Of a DNA stretch of 64,000 bases, positions 32,901-41,358 are shown piece by piece (within the stretch, counting starts at the first letter, position 1; the number at the start of each line of letters is the position of its first letter). The DNA lies in contig NZ_PXUP01000011.1 of the NCBI RefSeq assembly GCF_003324185.1, positions 1 through 64,000 of the forward strand, written 5' to 3'. Made by a program: the position numbers and the translations under genes. The notes below the pieces were generated by a model. That model saw only the letters and a program-made list of their open reading frames with translations, did not search any database and was not told the origin of the DNA. The stretch is from Faecalibacterium prausnitzii (GTDB lineage: Bacteria; Bacillota; Clostridia; Oscillospirales; Ruminococcaceae).

Positions 32901-34100
32901 TCAACCCTCGAATTCTACCTGATCGGTGATGCGCACCCGGATGCGCTCGGTCTGCTCTGCGGCTTCGGCTTCCAACGCGGCAAGGCCGGGCATGGCAGCT
33001 TCGGCGGCAAGGATCTCCTCCAGCTCGGGGCGGATCTTCGGGTGCGGCGGGGTGAAGATGGTGCAGCAGTCCTCATAGGGCAGAATGCTGGTCTCAAAGG
33101 TATTGATATGGCGGGAGGTCTCAATGATCTCGGTCTTGTCCATACCGATGAGCGGGCGCAGGATGGGCAGGTCCTGTGCAGCATCGGTGCACTGCAGCGC
33201 CTTGACGGTCTGGCTTGCCACCTGTGCCAGACTTTCGCCGGTGACCAGCGCTTCACAGCCCTGCTTTTTGGCAATCACGTTTGCAATGCGCATCATGCTG
33301 CGGCGCATCAGCACCGTGAACAGCACATCCGGAGCATTATCCCGAATGTATTCCTGGGGTTTTGTGTAGGGCACTACAAACAGGTTGGCGCTGCCGGTAT
33401 ACACGGTGATGAGCTGTGCCAGAGCCTTTACTTTTAGTTTTGCACGCTCAGAAGTATACGGAGGGGACGCGAAATGGATGTGATCCAGTGCCAGACCGCG
33501 CTTTGCCATGCGATAAGCTGCCACCGGGCTGTCGATGCCGCCAGAGAGCATATTCAGGGCACGGCCGCTGGTGCCCACGGGCAGACCGCCCTCACCCGGT
33601 ATTTTTGGGCCGTGAATATACGCACCGTAATCTCGAATCTCCACAATGACCTTGAACTGCGGGTTATGCACATCCACCTTCAGGTAGTTGTGCTTGCCCA
33701 GCAGATAAGCGCCCAGCTCCCGCATCAGCTCCGGGCTGGTCATGGGGTAGGTCTTGTCGGCGCGGCGGGCTTCCACCTTGAAGGTACGGATGCCGTGCAG
33801 CGCGCTGCCCAGATAGTCCTCGGCGGTCTGGCAGATGGTATCGAAATCCTTTTCGCACACCACGGCGCGGCTGAGCGCGGCAAGGCCGAACACCTTGCTG
33901 ACCCGCTCAAAGGCAAGATCCATATCCACGTCCTCTTCCTCAGGTTCCATATAAAAAGTGGACTGGGTGCAGTACACCTTGAACTTGCCCACCGTCTTAA
34001 GACGGTAGCGCAGAATCTTCATCATGGCTGCTTCGAACTGGTTGCGATTGAGGCCTTTCAGGGACATTTCGCCCTGATAGCCCATAATAATTTCCTTCAT
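32901..34100 (-). CDS. thiI: tRNA 4-thiouridine synthetase ThiI
   Basis: A 399-residue protein from MKEIIMGYQGEMSLKGLNR (ATG 34098-34100 after AGGAG); upstream in-frame codons run into an intergenic repeat. It has an NFLD/THUMP RNA-binding region (about 60-165), a PP-loop ATPase motif (LNMLSGGIDSPVAAYRMAKR) and the conserved CEALVTGESLAQVASQTV. There is no C-terminal rhodanese domain, the short Gram-positive form. It adenylates U8 of tRNA and replaces oxygen with sulfur supplied as persulfide, and may serve thiazole synthesis. The upstream cysteine desulfurase is the likely sulfur donor, as for NifZ-ThiI in Bacillus subtilis. Confidence 0.9.
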   Translation of the reverse strand: MKEIIMGYQGEMSLKGLNRNQFEAAMMKILRYRLKTVGKFKVYCTQSTFYMEPEEEDVDMDLAFERVSKVFGLAALSRAVVCEKDFDTICQTAEDYLGSALHGIRTFKVEARRADKTYPMTSPELMRELGAYLLGKHNYLKVDVHNPQFKVIVEIRDYGAYIHGPKIPGEGGLPVGTSGRALNMLSGGIDSPVAAYRMAKRGLALDHIHFASPPYTSERAKLKVKALAQLITVYTGSANLFVVPYTKPQEYIRDNAPDVLFTVLMRRSMMRIANVIAKKQGCEALVTGESLAQVASQTVKALQCTDAAQDLPILRPLIGMDKTEIIETSRHINTFETSILPYEDCCTIFTPPHPKIRPELEEILAAEAAMPGLAALEAEAAEQTERIRVRITDQVEFEG

Positions 34101-34130
34101 AAATGTTGCATCTCCTGATGTGGGATTTAT

Positions 34131-34227
34131 AATGGCCTCCGCTTTCGCTCTGGCCATATTCAGCGGAAAAATTGTTTTACTCTATGAATGGAAAATGACT
34201 GCGGTCATTTTCCATTCACCCTTTCAC
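34131..34227. repeat. 97-bp two-hairpin repeat, copy 1
   Basis: Hairpin 1 pairs AATGGCC with GGCCATATT; hairpin 2 pairs TGAATGGAAAATGAC (34185-34199) with GTCATTTTCCATTCA (34204-34218) around a TGCG loop. It has the same length and layout as 39049-39145, with identical AATGGCCT, TGGCCATATTCA and TTTCAC ends but a different stem sequence in hairpin 2. Confidence 0.65.
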
Positions 34228-34263
34228 GCATTAGGGTCGCGCAGGCAAACTGCATCTTCCCAT

Positions 34264-34385
34264 AGAACGGCTGACAGCTTTCTCTTCGGACACGAATCGG
34301 GCCATTCCATCGCCCGCCCTATTGCCCTGCGGGCAACAGGGTCCCACCCCAGCGGACGGTCCTCAGAGAAACTGTCAGCCGTTCT
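34264..34385. repeat. 122-nt cloverleaf-like inverted repeat
   Basis: AGAACGGCTGACAG (34264-34277) pairs perfectly with CTGTCAGCCGTTCT (34372-34385), continuing as TTTCTCT/AGAGAAA with one bulge. Inside are GGAC/GTCC, CGGGC/GCCCG and CCCTaTTGCCCtgcGGGCAAcAGGG hairpins. It lies between cysteine desulfurase and thiI and is either a dispersed repeat or a structured RNA in their transcript. Confidence 0.55.
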
Positions 34386-34398
34386 GCGGCTTCTGTTT

Positions 34399-35550
34399 TT
34401 ACTTTCTGATCTTCTGCAAGTGCTTCATGCCGTCCTCGAAGCGGTTGAGGAAAGCATCCACATCCTCCGGGGTGTTGTCGGCGCAGAAGGACACCCGGAT
34501 GGCGGTATCGATGGCCAGCGGGTCGCGCCCCATGGCTGCCAGCGTGTGGCTGGGCTGACCGCGTCCACAGGCGCTGGCCGAGGAGACGTAGATCTGCTCT
34601 TCGGCCAGAAAAGCCAGCATGGTCTCGCTCTTGATGCACATCTCGCTGAAGTTCAGCACCTCGGGCACGGCGTTCTCCGGGCTGTTGATGACTACCTCCG
34701 GGAAGGCCTTCAGCCCCTCCCGCAGCTGCCGGTTCAGCGCACGCATGGCAGTGTCCCGGCTCTTCATGGTCTTTGCAAGGCGGGTGGCCGCTGCGGCCAG
34801 CCCCATGGCGTAGGGCAGGTTTTCGGTGCCGGGGCGCATCTGCCGCTCCTGCTCGCCGCCCAGATAGGGCGGCTGGAAAGCCTGCACCAGCCGGTCGGAA
34901 AGGTAGAGCGCGCCAATGCCCTTGGGCGCATGGATCTTGTGGCCGCTCACCGAGAGCGTATCAATGTTGTCCAGTTTGATGGGCACACGCATCCATGCCT
35001 GCACCGCGTCCACATGGACGATGGTACGGCTGTTGCGGTGCTTTACCTCGGCGGCAAGGCGTTCCACATCGTTGCGGGTGCCGATCTCATTGTTCACCAT
35101 CATGCAGGCCACAAGGATGGTGTTCTTGTCCACCCGCTCCAGCATGGCGTCAATGTCCAGCGTGCCGTCTGCCCGGGGAGCTACCACGGTAACGTCGTAG
35201 CCCTGCTTTGCCAGACGCTCCAGCGGCCGCTGTACACTGGGGTGCTCGAAGCCGGACACTACAATGCCCTTGCCGAAGGTGCGGGTCTGCACCGCGCCCA
35301 GCAGCGCCAGATTATTGCTCTCGCTGCCGCAGGAGGTAAAGTACAGTTCCCGGCTTTTGCAGCCCAGCGTGCGCGCTACGGCGGCGCGGGCGGCGTTCAG
35401 AGCTTCTTCACTGCGCGCGCCCGGGCCGTACAGGCTGGAAGGGTTTGCCCAGTGCTCCCGCATGGCCTTGTCGATGACGTCCGCCACCTCGGGCGCTACG
35501 ATGGTGGTGGCCGCGTTGTCCAGATAATGTAACTGAGGATTTTGCAGCAT
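34399..35550 (-). CDS. Cysteine desulfurase (IscS/NifS family)
   Basis: A 383-residue PLP enzyme: LHYLDNAATTIVAPEV at the N-terminus, HxxxQ-type HVDAVQAWMRVP, the PLP-binding Lys in DTLSVSGHKIHAPKG and the persulfide-forming Cys in VSSASACGRGQPSHT. It converts cysteine to alanine and delivers sulfur. No IscU or SufU lies nearby; placement ahead of thiI suggests the sulfur goes mainly to tRNA thiolation. A sigma-A promoter at 35599-35627 precedes it. The 298-bp gap to thiI holds two structured repeats. Confidence 0.9.
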   Translation of the reverse strand: MLQNPQLHYLDNAATTIVAPEVADVIDKAMREHWANPSSLYGPGARSEEALNAARAAVARTLGCKSRELYFTSCGSESNNLALLGAVQTRTFGKGIVVSGFEHPSVQRPLERLAKQGYDVTVVAPRADGTLDIDAMLERVDKNTILVACMMVNNEIGTRNDVERLAAEVKHRNSRTIVHVDAVQAWMRVPIKLDNIDTLSVSGHKIHAPKGIGALYLSDRLVQAFQPPYLGGEQERQMRPGTENLPYAMGLAAAATRLAKTMKSRDTAMRALNRQLREGLKAFPEVVINSPENAVPEVLNFSEMCIKSETMLAFLAEEQIYVSSASACGRGQPSHTLAAMGRDPLAIDTAIRVSFCADNTPEDVDAFLNRFEDGMKHLQKIRK

Positions 35551-35598
35551 AAACGGATTTCCTGCTTTCTGTCGTTGTTTTCATAATAACCCAGAATA

Positions 35599-35627
35599 AG
35601 TATAGCACAAACCCCTGGATAACGCAA
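35599..35627 (-). promoter_or_regulatory. Promoter of the cysteine desulfurase-thiI-cinA operon
   Basis: Minus strand TTGCGT (35622-35627), 17 bp, TATACT (35599-35604), about 45 bp upstream of the start codon. Confidence 0.7.
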
Positions 35628-35670
35628 AAAATTTTATGCATTTATGGGTGATTTTTGTAACTGTACCTCC

Positions 35671-35700
35671 TTGACAAACACCCCGGTGGTGTGCTATCTT
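35671..35700 (+). promoter_or_regulatory. Promoter of fhs
   Basis: TTGACA (35671-35676), 18 bp, TATCTT (35695-35700), placing the transcript start near the 5' edge of the riboswitch. Confidence 0.7.
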
Positions 35701-35714
35701 TACAGCATAGACCG

Positions 35715-35825
35715 CATCCCTGCTGACGGAACCTTGTGGAGCACCACAGTGCAGGGGTGCTGGGGATGTCAATGCCGACCGTCTGGGCAGCCTTGCGCAA
35801 TTGCTGCGCAAAGCTGCCCTTTTTT
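35715..35825 (+). promoter_or_regulatory. ZTP (pfl) riboswitch with intrinsic terminator
   Basis: The 5' part has GTGGAgCACCAC-like pairing and a GGGG run; the 3' part has GCCGACCGTCTGGGCA (35774-35789), matching the conserved ZTP-aptamer element (CCGnCUGGGCA). The terminator GGGCAG (35785-35790)/CTGCCC (35814-35819) plus T residues shares its 5' arm with that element, so ZTP/ZMP binding should prevent termination. Folate shortage raises ZTP, which would turn on fhs, a known target of this class. Confidence 0.85.
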
Positions 35826-35846
35826 GCTATCAAGGAGGATGTCTGT

Positions 35847-37508
35847 ATGAAGACCGATATCGAGATCGCGCAGGAAGCCAGAATGAAGCCCATCACCCAG
35901 ATCGCAGCTCAGCTGGGTCTGGAGGAGGAAAGTGTGATCCCCTATGGCCGCTACAAGGCCAAGATCGACCACCGGCTGATCCACAACGCCAAAAAGCAGG
36001 GCAAGCTGATCCTTGTCACCGCCATCAGCCCCACCCCTGCCGGTGAGGGCAAAACTACTACCAGCGTAGGTCTGGCCGATGCCATGAACGCACTGGGCAA
36101 AAAGACCATGCTCTGCCTGCGCGAGCCCAGCCTTGGCCCCGTGTTCGGCGTAAAGGGCGGCGCTGCCGGCGGCGGCTACGCACAGGTGGTGCCCATGGAG
36201 GATATCAACCTGCACTTTACCGGTGACCTGCACGCCATTGGCACCGCCAACAACCTGCTGGCTGCCATGATCGACAACAGCATCCAGCAGGGCAACCCGC
36301 TGAATATCGACCCTCGCCGCATCACTTGGAAGCGCTGCATGGACATGAACGACCGGCAGCTGCGCTTCATCGTGGACGGTCTGGGCGGCAAGGTGAATGG
36401 CACCCCCCGCGAGGACGGCTTTGACATTACCGTGGCCAGCGAGGTCATGGCTATTTTCTGCCTTGCCACCAGCATCTCCGATTTGAAGGAGCGGCTGTCC
36501 CGCATCGTGTGCGCCTATACCTACGACGGCAAGCCGGTGACCGCCGGTGAGATCGGCGCAGCCGGTGCCATGACCGCCCTGCTGAAGGATGCACTGGACC
36601 CGAACCTTGTGCAGACATTGGAAAACAACCCCGCCATCATCCACGGCGGTCCCTTTGCCAACATTGCCCACGGCTGCAACAGCGTGCTGGCCACCAAGCT
36701 CAGCCTCTCGCTGGCAGACTACACCATCACCGAGGCCGGCTTCGGCGCCGATTTGGGTGCGGAGAAGTTCTTGGATATCAAGTGCCGCTACGCCGGCATT
36801 GCCCCCTCTGCCTGTGTGCTGGTGGCTACCGTGCGTGCCCTCAAGAGCCACGGCGGCGTAGCCAAGGCAGACCTGAACCAGCCCAACCTCGAGGCTGTCA
36901 AGGCCGGTGCTTCCAATCTGATCCGCCACATCGACAACCTGAAAAACGGCTTCGGTCTGCCGGTGGTAGTGGCTATCAATGCCTTCCCCACCGACACCGC
37001 CGAGGAGCAGGCTTATGTGGAGCAGATTTGCGCCGAGCAGGGCGTACCCTGCGTGCTGAGCGAGGTGTTCGCCAAGGGCGGCGAGGGCGGCAAGGCACTG
37101 GCTGAGAAGGTGCTGGAGATCCTGGAGGATCGTCCCATCCAGTACACCTACCCGCTGGAGATGCCCCTGAAGGACAAGATCAACGCCATTGCCACCAAGA
37201 TCTACCGCGCCGACGGCGTGAATTACAGCGCCGCCGCCAGCAAGACGCTGGCCGAACTGACCGAGATGGGCTACGGCAACCTGCCCGTGTGCATCGCCAA
37301 GACCCAGTACAGCTTCAGCGACAACGCCAAGCTGACCGGTGCACCCACCGGCTTTACCATGGAGGTGCGCGAGGTGCGTCTGGCAGCCGGTGCAGGCTTC
37401 GTGGTGGTGATCTGCGGCAACATCATGACCATGCCCGGCCTGCCCAAAAAGCCCGCCGCCGTGAACATCGATGTGGACGCCGACGGCAAAATCACCGGCC
37501 TGTTCTGA
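35847..37508 (+). CDS. fhs: Formate-tetrahydrofolate ligase
   Basis: A 553-residue enzyme, full length for the family (about 556). ATG 35847 follows AAGGAGG. It carries [20 protein letters not shown] (nucleotide-binding loop), [20 protein letters not shown] and [20 protein letters not shown]. It makes 10-formyl-tetrahydrofolate from formate and ATP for purine and initiator-tRNA formylation. Transcription is controlled by the upstream ZTP riboswitch. It is the only large plus-strand gene in this core stretch. Confidence 0.95.
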   Translation: MKTDIEIAQEARMKPITQIAAQLGLEEESVIPYGRYKAKIDHRLIHNAKKQGKLILVTAISPTPAGEGKTTTSVGLADAMNALGKKTMLCLREPSLGPVFGVKGGAAGGGYAQVVPMEDINLHFTGDLHAIGTANNLLAAMIDNSIQQGNPLNIDPRRITWKRCMDMNDRQLRFIVDGLGGKVNGTPREDGFDITVASEVMAIFCLATSISDLKERLSRIVCAYTYDGKPVTAGEIGAAGAMTALLKDALDPNLVQTLENNPAIIHGGPFANIAHGCNSVLATKLSLSLADYTITEAGFGADLGAEKFLDIKCRYAGIAPSACVLVATVRALKSHGGVAKADLNQPNLEAVKAGASNLIRHIDNLKNGFGLPVVVAINAFPTDTAEEQAYVEQICAEQGVPCVLSEVFAKGGEGGKALAEKVLEILEDRPIQYTYPLEMPLKDKINAIATKIYRADGVNYSAAASKTLAELTEMGYGNLPVCIAKTQYSFSDNAKLTGAPTGFTMEVREVRLAAGAGFVVVICGNIMTMPGLPKKPAAVNIDVDADGKITGLF

Positions 37509-37529
37509 TAAAAAAGCCCGATAAAGCAC

Positions 37530-37562
37530 AAAAGGCGCTGTCCTCGCGGACAGCGCCTTTTG
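37530..37562. terminator. Bidirectional terminator
   Basis: AAAAGGCGCTGTCC pairs with GGACAGCGCCTTTT around TCGC, between convergent fhs and the SGNH hydrolase gene. Confidence 0.85.
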
Positions 37563-37567
37563 TATTT

Positions 37568-38467
37568 TCACTCCATGGTGTGGCTGCAAAGGTAGTCCAC
37601 CCATACAGCGTAGCCCTCCGGCTTGATATGGTAGCCGTCCGGCTGGGCGTAGCTTTCGATCAAGTCGCCGTTTTCGTCCGCCAGCACCTCCCACAGGTTG
37701 AGGAAATAGCAGTTCTTTTCCAGTGCAATGGCGGCAAGTTCGTTGTTGATATGGCACAGACGGTCGCGGTTCAGCCCTGCGTGGTTTGCCTGCGCGCTCA
37801 CCTCCGGCCGCACCGGCGTGATGGACTGCACATAGATCTTTGCATCCGGCAGCGCCTGACTGATCATATCCAGCATCAGGCGGTAGTAGGTCAGAAAGCT
37901 GGTGTAGTCGGTGTCCTGCCCCAGCACATTGCTGCCCAGCAGCACATAGACGGCCTTGGGCTGCTGCGCGGTCAGCGCGTCCAGCGGGATCTCTGTCACG
38001 CCATCCACCCGCTTGCAGCTGGTGCCGTTGACAAAGGCGTTGGGGCCTACCCCCTTATAGGCACAGAACTGCGCCCCGGGCAGACCGGTATCGTAGATCT
38101 GCAAGCCCTGCGTCAGGCTGTCGCCCACAAAGCTGGCCTGCGCAAACCAGCTTTTTTCCACCGGGGCACTGGCCGGCAGCGCCGCCATGCGGAAGTCCAG
38201 CGCGGTCTCGGTGCTGTCCTCCAGTGTCTGCACCCGCAGCTGCCGGGCCAGCGGATAGCTGACCGTGTTCCATGTGTTGTCCGTGGTCACCTGCCGCAGA
38301 ATGGTGTTCTGGCTCAGGGCTGTATCCACGCGCTCCCGGTGCAGCACCTTCCACAGGATGCCGATGGCGCTCAGCAGAGCCAGAAGCGCCAGCAGAGCAA
38401 CGATGATAAACACCCTGCGCCAGCGCCGGTGCAGAATGCGCCGCCGGTATTCCTGATAATCTGCCAT
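37568..38467 (-). CDS. Membrane-anchored SGNH/GDSL hydrolase
   Basis: A 299-residue protein with a basic N-terminus, a membrane helix (FIIVALLALLALLSAIGIL) and an outside SGNH domain: block I FVGDSLTQG (Ser nucleophile), YKGVGPNAF (Gly), VLLGSNVLGQ (Asn) and DGYHIKPEGY (Asp and His). The family includes cell-wall or polysaccharide O-acetyl esterases and lipases. Action on the envelope is inferred from the anchor. It is transcribed alone toward the fhs terminator. Confidence 0.8.
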   Translation of the reverse strand: MADYQEYRRRILHRRWRRVFIIVALLALLALLSAIGILWKVLHRERVDTALSQNTILRQVTTDNTWNTVSYPLARQLRVQTLEDSTETALDFRMAALPASAPVEKSWFAQASFVGDSLTQGLQIYDTGLPGAQFCAYKGVGPNAFVNGTSCKRVDGVTEIPLDALTAQQPKAVYVLLGSNVLGQDTDYTSFLTYYRLMLDMISQALPDAKIYVQSITPVRPEVSAQANHAGLNRDRLCHINNELAAIALEKNCYFLNLWEVLADENGDLIESYAQPDGYHIKPEGYAVWVDYLCSHTME

Positions 38468-38562
38468 TGTCGTTCCCCCACTTCTGGCCCGGGATACGGG
38501 CTGTTCTATTTATAGTATAGCATAACCGCACTCAACAGCAAACCCCATTTGCCAAAAATGTG

Positions 38563-38656
38563 CTGTCGGTTTTGCACGGTACGGGGCTGTTTTGGTGCAA
38601 AACAGACAGTGCTCTGCCGCAAACGCTTGCATCCAATAGGCAGGATGTGCTATACT
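38563..38656 (+). promoter_or_regulatory. Inverted repeat and promoter of the 95-residue gene
   Basis: CTGTCGGTTTTGCAC (38563-38577) and GTGCAAAACAGACAG (38595-38609) form a 13/15-bp inverted repeat, a possible operator. Downstream, TTGCAT (38627-38632), 18 bp, TATACT (38651-38656) is a good rightward promoter. The SGNH hydrolase promoter points the other way from about 38515, where TATACT is visible on the minus strand. Confidence 0.6.
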
Positions 38657-38688
38657 AAGATGAATCAAACGATAGGGAGGCTTTCACG

Positions 38689-38976
38689 ATGGCATATACA
38701 CCGAAATTGACTTATAAAGGCAAGCCCCTCGTCCGCAAGGACAACGAGCTGTATTACGGCAGCATGACCGACCCCTATGTGTTGTATCTGCAGATTTTGA
38801 CCACCACCCCGGTGGGCGAGCAGCAGGTAGCCGACAAGGTACACCTGATGCTGCTTTCTACGGATATCACCAAGGCACCGCAGGAGCGCGTAGCGCGTCA
38901 GACCACCAAGCACGGCCTGTACAACGCGCTGGACATCGGCGGCATCTGGCTGCAGAAGGCCAACGAGACCCGCTGA
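38689..38976 (+). CDS. Conserved small protein of unknown function
   Basis: A 95-residue protein starting MAYTPKLTYKGKPLVRKDNE after AGGGAGG. It has a compact mixed alpha/beta composition (YVLYLQILTTTPVGEQQVAD, KHGLYNALDIGGIWLQKA), no membrane segment and no cysteine. It has its own promoter and terminator, so it is a single-gene unit. I believe it has close relatives in this bacterial group but I know no function. Confidence 0.65.
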   Translation: MAYTPKLTYKGKPLVRKDNELYYGSMTDPYVLYLQILTTTPVGEQQVADKVHLMLLSTDITKAPQERVARQTTKHGLYNALDIGGIWLQKANETR

Positions 38977-38993
38977 ACCAAATTAAAATGAAC

Positions 38994-39031
38994 AATGCCG
39001 GACAGTCTGCGGACTGCCCGGCATTGCGTTT
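38994..39031 (+). terminator. Terminator of the 95-residue gene
   Basis: AATGCCGGACAGTC pairs with GACTGCCCGGCATT around TGCG, followed by GCGTTTTT. Confidence 0.8.
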
Positions 39032-39048
39032 TTACAGGGACGATTTGG

Positions 39049-39145
39049 AATGGCCTTCGCGTGCGCTTTGGCCATATTCATAGGAATTTCTTTTTTAGAT
39101 TGCAATTTTGGAAAATCTGCGGATTTTCCAAAATTGCCTTTTCAC
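39049..39145. repeat. 97-bp two-hairpin repeat, copy 2
   Basis: Hairpin 1 is AATGGCC with GGCCATATT; hairpin 2 is GCAATTTTGGAAAATC (39102-39117) with GATTTTCCAAAATTGC (39122-39137) around TGCG. Ends and length match 34131-34227, but the long stem differs with both sides changed. It sits just downstream of the CD1247-like gene and may also end its transcript. Confidence 0.65.
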
Positions 39146-39162
39146 GGGCGATGAAGAAGCGT

Positions 39163-39738
39163 TTACTCCTCGGTCACCTCAAAGTCCAGCGGTTCGCCGC
39201 AGTTGGGGCACTTGGGTGCGCCGTCCAGCAGCTCATCCTCCTCAAATACGGCGGTCTTTCCGCAGGCGGGGCAGGTCACCTCGTACTGCACGGGGGCGTC
39301 CTTGGCTTCGTCCTCCTCGCCTTCCAGTGCGACCTCAAAGGTCACGCCGCAGTGGGCGCAGTTGGCTTCGCCTGCATCCAGATCATCCTCGCTGACGTAG
39401 ACGGTCTCGCCGCAGGCGGGGCAGGCTACCTCGTAGAAGGGCTCGCTGGCGATGTCGTCATCTCCCGCATCCTCATCCTCGTCGGCTGCGTCGTCGTCCT
39501 CGTCCTCGGCATCCTCGTCCTCGTACAGGTCGGCCTCCAGATCCTCCAGCTCCTCGCTCAGATCGTTGATCTGGTCGTAGGCTTGGGTCAGATCCTCGTC
39601 CATGGCGGCAATGGCATCGGCCATCTCGCCCAGCAGTGCGGCCATGGCCTTGATGATCTTGCCCTCTTTGGTGCTCTCATCCACGCCCAGACCGTCCACC
39701 AGGCCCTGCAGGTAGGCTGCTTTCTTGTTCAGTTCCAT
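39163..39738 (-). CDS. CD1247-N-type protein with acidic linker and zinc ribbons
   Basis: A 191-residue protein. Residues 1-60 are helical (LQGLVDGLGVDESTKEGKII), as in clostridial 'CD1247 N-terminal domain' proteins. Residues 65-95 are almost all Asp/Glu/Ala, and two CPxCG-type ribbons follow (VACPACGETVYV with NCAHCG, TCPACGKTAVF with KCPNCG). It is next to efp, as I recall from other clostridia. A nucleic-acid or ribosome-related role is possible; function unknown. Confidence 0.7.
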   Translation of the reverse strand: MELNKKAAYLQGLVDGLGVDESTKEGKIIKAMAALLGEMADAIAAMDEDLTQAYDQINDLSEELEDLEADLYEDEDAEDEDDDAADEDEDAGDDDIASEPFYEVACPACGETVYVSEDDLDAGEANCAHCGVTFEVALEGEEDEAKDAPVQYEVTCPACGKTAVFEEDELLDGAPKCPNCGEPLDFEVTEE

Positions 39739-39770
39739 CTGAAATGCCCTCCTAACTTATCATACAAAAA

Positions 39771-39797
39771 CCGGGCAAACGGTTGCCCGCTGCCCGG
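39771..39797 (-). terminator. Terminator of efp
   Basis: CCGGGCA pairs with TGCCCGG (with GGGCAAaCGGTTGCCC as an alternative inner stem); on the minus strand it runs into GGTTTTTG. Confidence 0.75.
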
Positions 39798-39811
39798 TAT
39801 GCGACAAATGA

Positions 39812-40369
39812 TCAGACGCGCTCCATATACTCGCCGGTGCGGGTATCGATGCGGATGTGATCGCCCTCGTTGATGAACAGAGGCACACGGATCTCGGCAC
39901 CGGTCTCAACGGTAGCGGGCTTCAGGGTGTTGGTAGCAGTGTTGCCCTTGACACCCGGCTCGGTCTGGGTGACTTCCAGCTCGATGAAGTTGGGGATCTC
40001 GACGCTGAACACCTTGCCCTTGTAGCTCAGCAGCTTGCACAGCTCGTTCTCCTTGCAGAACTTGAAGTTATCGGGCACGTCGGCTGCGTTGACGGGGATG
40101 TCATCGTAGGTCTCGTTGTCCATGAAGTGGTACAGATCGCCGTCCTCGTAGCTGTAGGTCACGTCCTTACGCTCGATGAAAGCCTGCGGGAACTTTGCGG
40201 TGGGGTTGTAGCTGGTCTCGACCACAGAACCGGTGATGACGTTCTTGGTCTTGGTACGGACAAAGGCAGCGCCCTTGCCGGGCTTGACGTGCTGGAACTC
40301 AACGACCTGAAGAACCTGGCCGTCCTGCTCAAAGGTCACGCCATTGCGAAACTCGCCTGCAGAAATCAT
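39812..40369 (-). CDS. efp: Elongation factor P
   Basis: A 185-residue, full-length EF-P with three domains. The loop that reaches the peptidyl-transferase centre is [19 protein letters not shown], with a Lys in the position modified in many bacteria. The C-terminal OB domains carry [20 protein letters not shown] and the [20 protein letters not shown] signature. It rescues ribosomes stalled at polyproline. It has its own promoter at 40421-40449. Confidence 0.95.
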   Translation of the reverse strand: MISAGEFRNGVTFEQDGQVLQVVEFQHVKPGKGAAFVRTKTKNVITGSVVETSYNPTAKFPQAFIERKDVTYSYEDGDLYHFMDNETYDDIPVNAADVPDNFKFCKENELCKLLSYKGKVFSVEIPNFIELEVTQTEPGVKGNTATNTLKPATVETGAEIRVPLFINEGDHIRIDTRTGEYMERV

Positions 40370-40420
40370 AGGAATTCCTCCATAAATTTAATCTCAGATG
40401 CTTAACGCATATCTCTATTT

Positions 40421-40449
40421 ATTTTACCCAATCTGCCCCTGTTTGGCAA
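40421..40449 (-). promoter_or_regulatory. Promoter of efp
   Basis: Minus strand TTGCCA (40444-40449), 17 bp, TAAAAT (40421-40426). Confidence 0.7.
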
Positions 40450-40488
40450 GGGGTTTGGGCAAAAAAGACGATAAAAACACAAAATCTT

Positions 40489-41358
40489 TTACACATTCCG
40501 CGCTGCGCGGTACATTTGCTGCATTGTCTGCGCGTCCTCGGCCTGTGTGCCCGCGCTCTCGCAGATGACCACCGGGGTCAGCTGCCGCTCTGCCAGCAGC
40601 TCCATCAGGGGCTGGGGCTCCGGGCCGAACTGAGTATCGGCAAAGGTCCAGTGACGCTTTTCGCCGCCCGCCGAGTACTCGATGCGGGAAAAGTGCACAT
40701 GGAACTGCCGGGCACGGTCATCGCCCAGCACCTCGGCCATGCGGTCCAGAATGGCGGCATAGTCCGCCTTGGTCCGGATGCCGCCCAGCGTGCGGGCGTT
40801 CAGGTGGCCGAAGTCAATGCAGGGAGTAATGCGGCTGTCCACGCCGCACAGCGTCAGCACCTCGTCCAGCGTGCCCAGCTGTCCTATCTTGCCCATGGTC
40901 TCCGGGCACAGGGTCATATCCCCAAAGCCCGCCTCGTCCAGCGCAGCCACAGCGCGGCGCATGGTATCCAGTGCCTTCTCCAGCGCAGCTTCCCGGCTCT
41001 GTTTGCCACAGCTGCCGGAGTGGAAGATGATGCGTCTGCCGCCCAGTGCCCGGCACACCGCCGCGCTTTGCAGCAGGTACTGGATGCTGTTCAGCCGCTT
41101 GTCCTCTTCCAGACTGGACATGCTGATATAATAAGGTGCATGGACGCTGAACAGGATGTCCCGCTCCGCAGCAAGGGCAGCCATGCGGGCGGCCTTATCC
41201 AGCCCCAGACGCACCCCGCGCCCGCACTGGTACTCAAAGGCGTTCAGTCCCATTTTGGCGGTGTACTCCGGCACGTCCAAGCTGCTTTTGTAGCCTTGGG
41301 CGGCAAAGCTGTCGCTGGTGCCTGCGGTGCCGAACCGGATGTTCCAAGCTTCACTCAC
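40489..41358 (-). CDS. Endonuclease IV-like TIM-barrel protein
   Basis: A 289-residue xylose-isomerase-like barrel of the apurinic endonuclease family. Metal-binding stretches are ILFSVHAPYYISMSS, IIFHSGSCGK, LCPETMGKIGQLGT, PCIDFGHLNAR and QFHVHFSRIEY, giving the His/Glu/Asp set of endonuclease IV. Canonical Nfo cleaves abasic sites; this clostridial branch is divergent, so exact activity is uncertain. It overlaps yqeG by 4 bp. Confidence 0.75.
   Translation of the reverse strand: MSEAWNIRFGTAGTSDSFAAQGYKSSLDVPEYTAKMGLNAFEYQCGRGVRLGLDKAARMAALAAERDILFSVHAPYYISMSSLEEDKRLNSIQYLLQSAAVCRALGGRRIIFHSGSCGKQSREAALEKALDTMRRAVAALDEAGFGDMTLCPETMGKIGQLGTLDEVLTLCGVDSRITPCIDFGHLNARTLGGIRTKADYAAILDRMAEVLGDDRARQFHVHFSRIEYSAGGEKRHWTFADTQFGPEPQPLMELLAERQLTPVVICESAGTQAEDAQTMQQMYRAARNV

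Noticed and set aside
35769-37757. A 662-codon minus-strand frame opposite fhs
   Set aside because: fhs is unmistakable on the plus strand with riboswitch and terminator; the antisense frame has no start signal.
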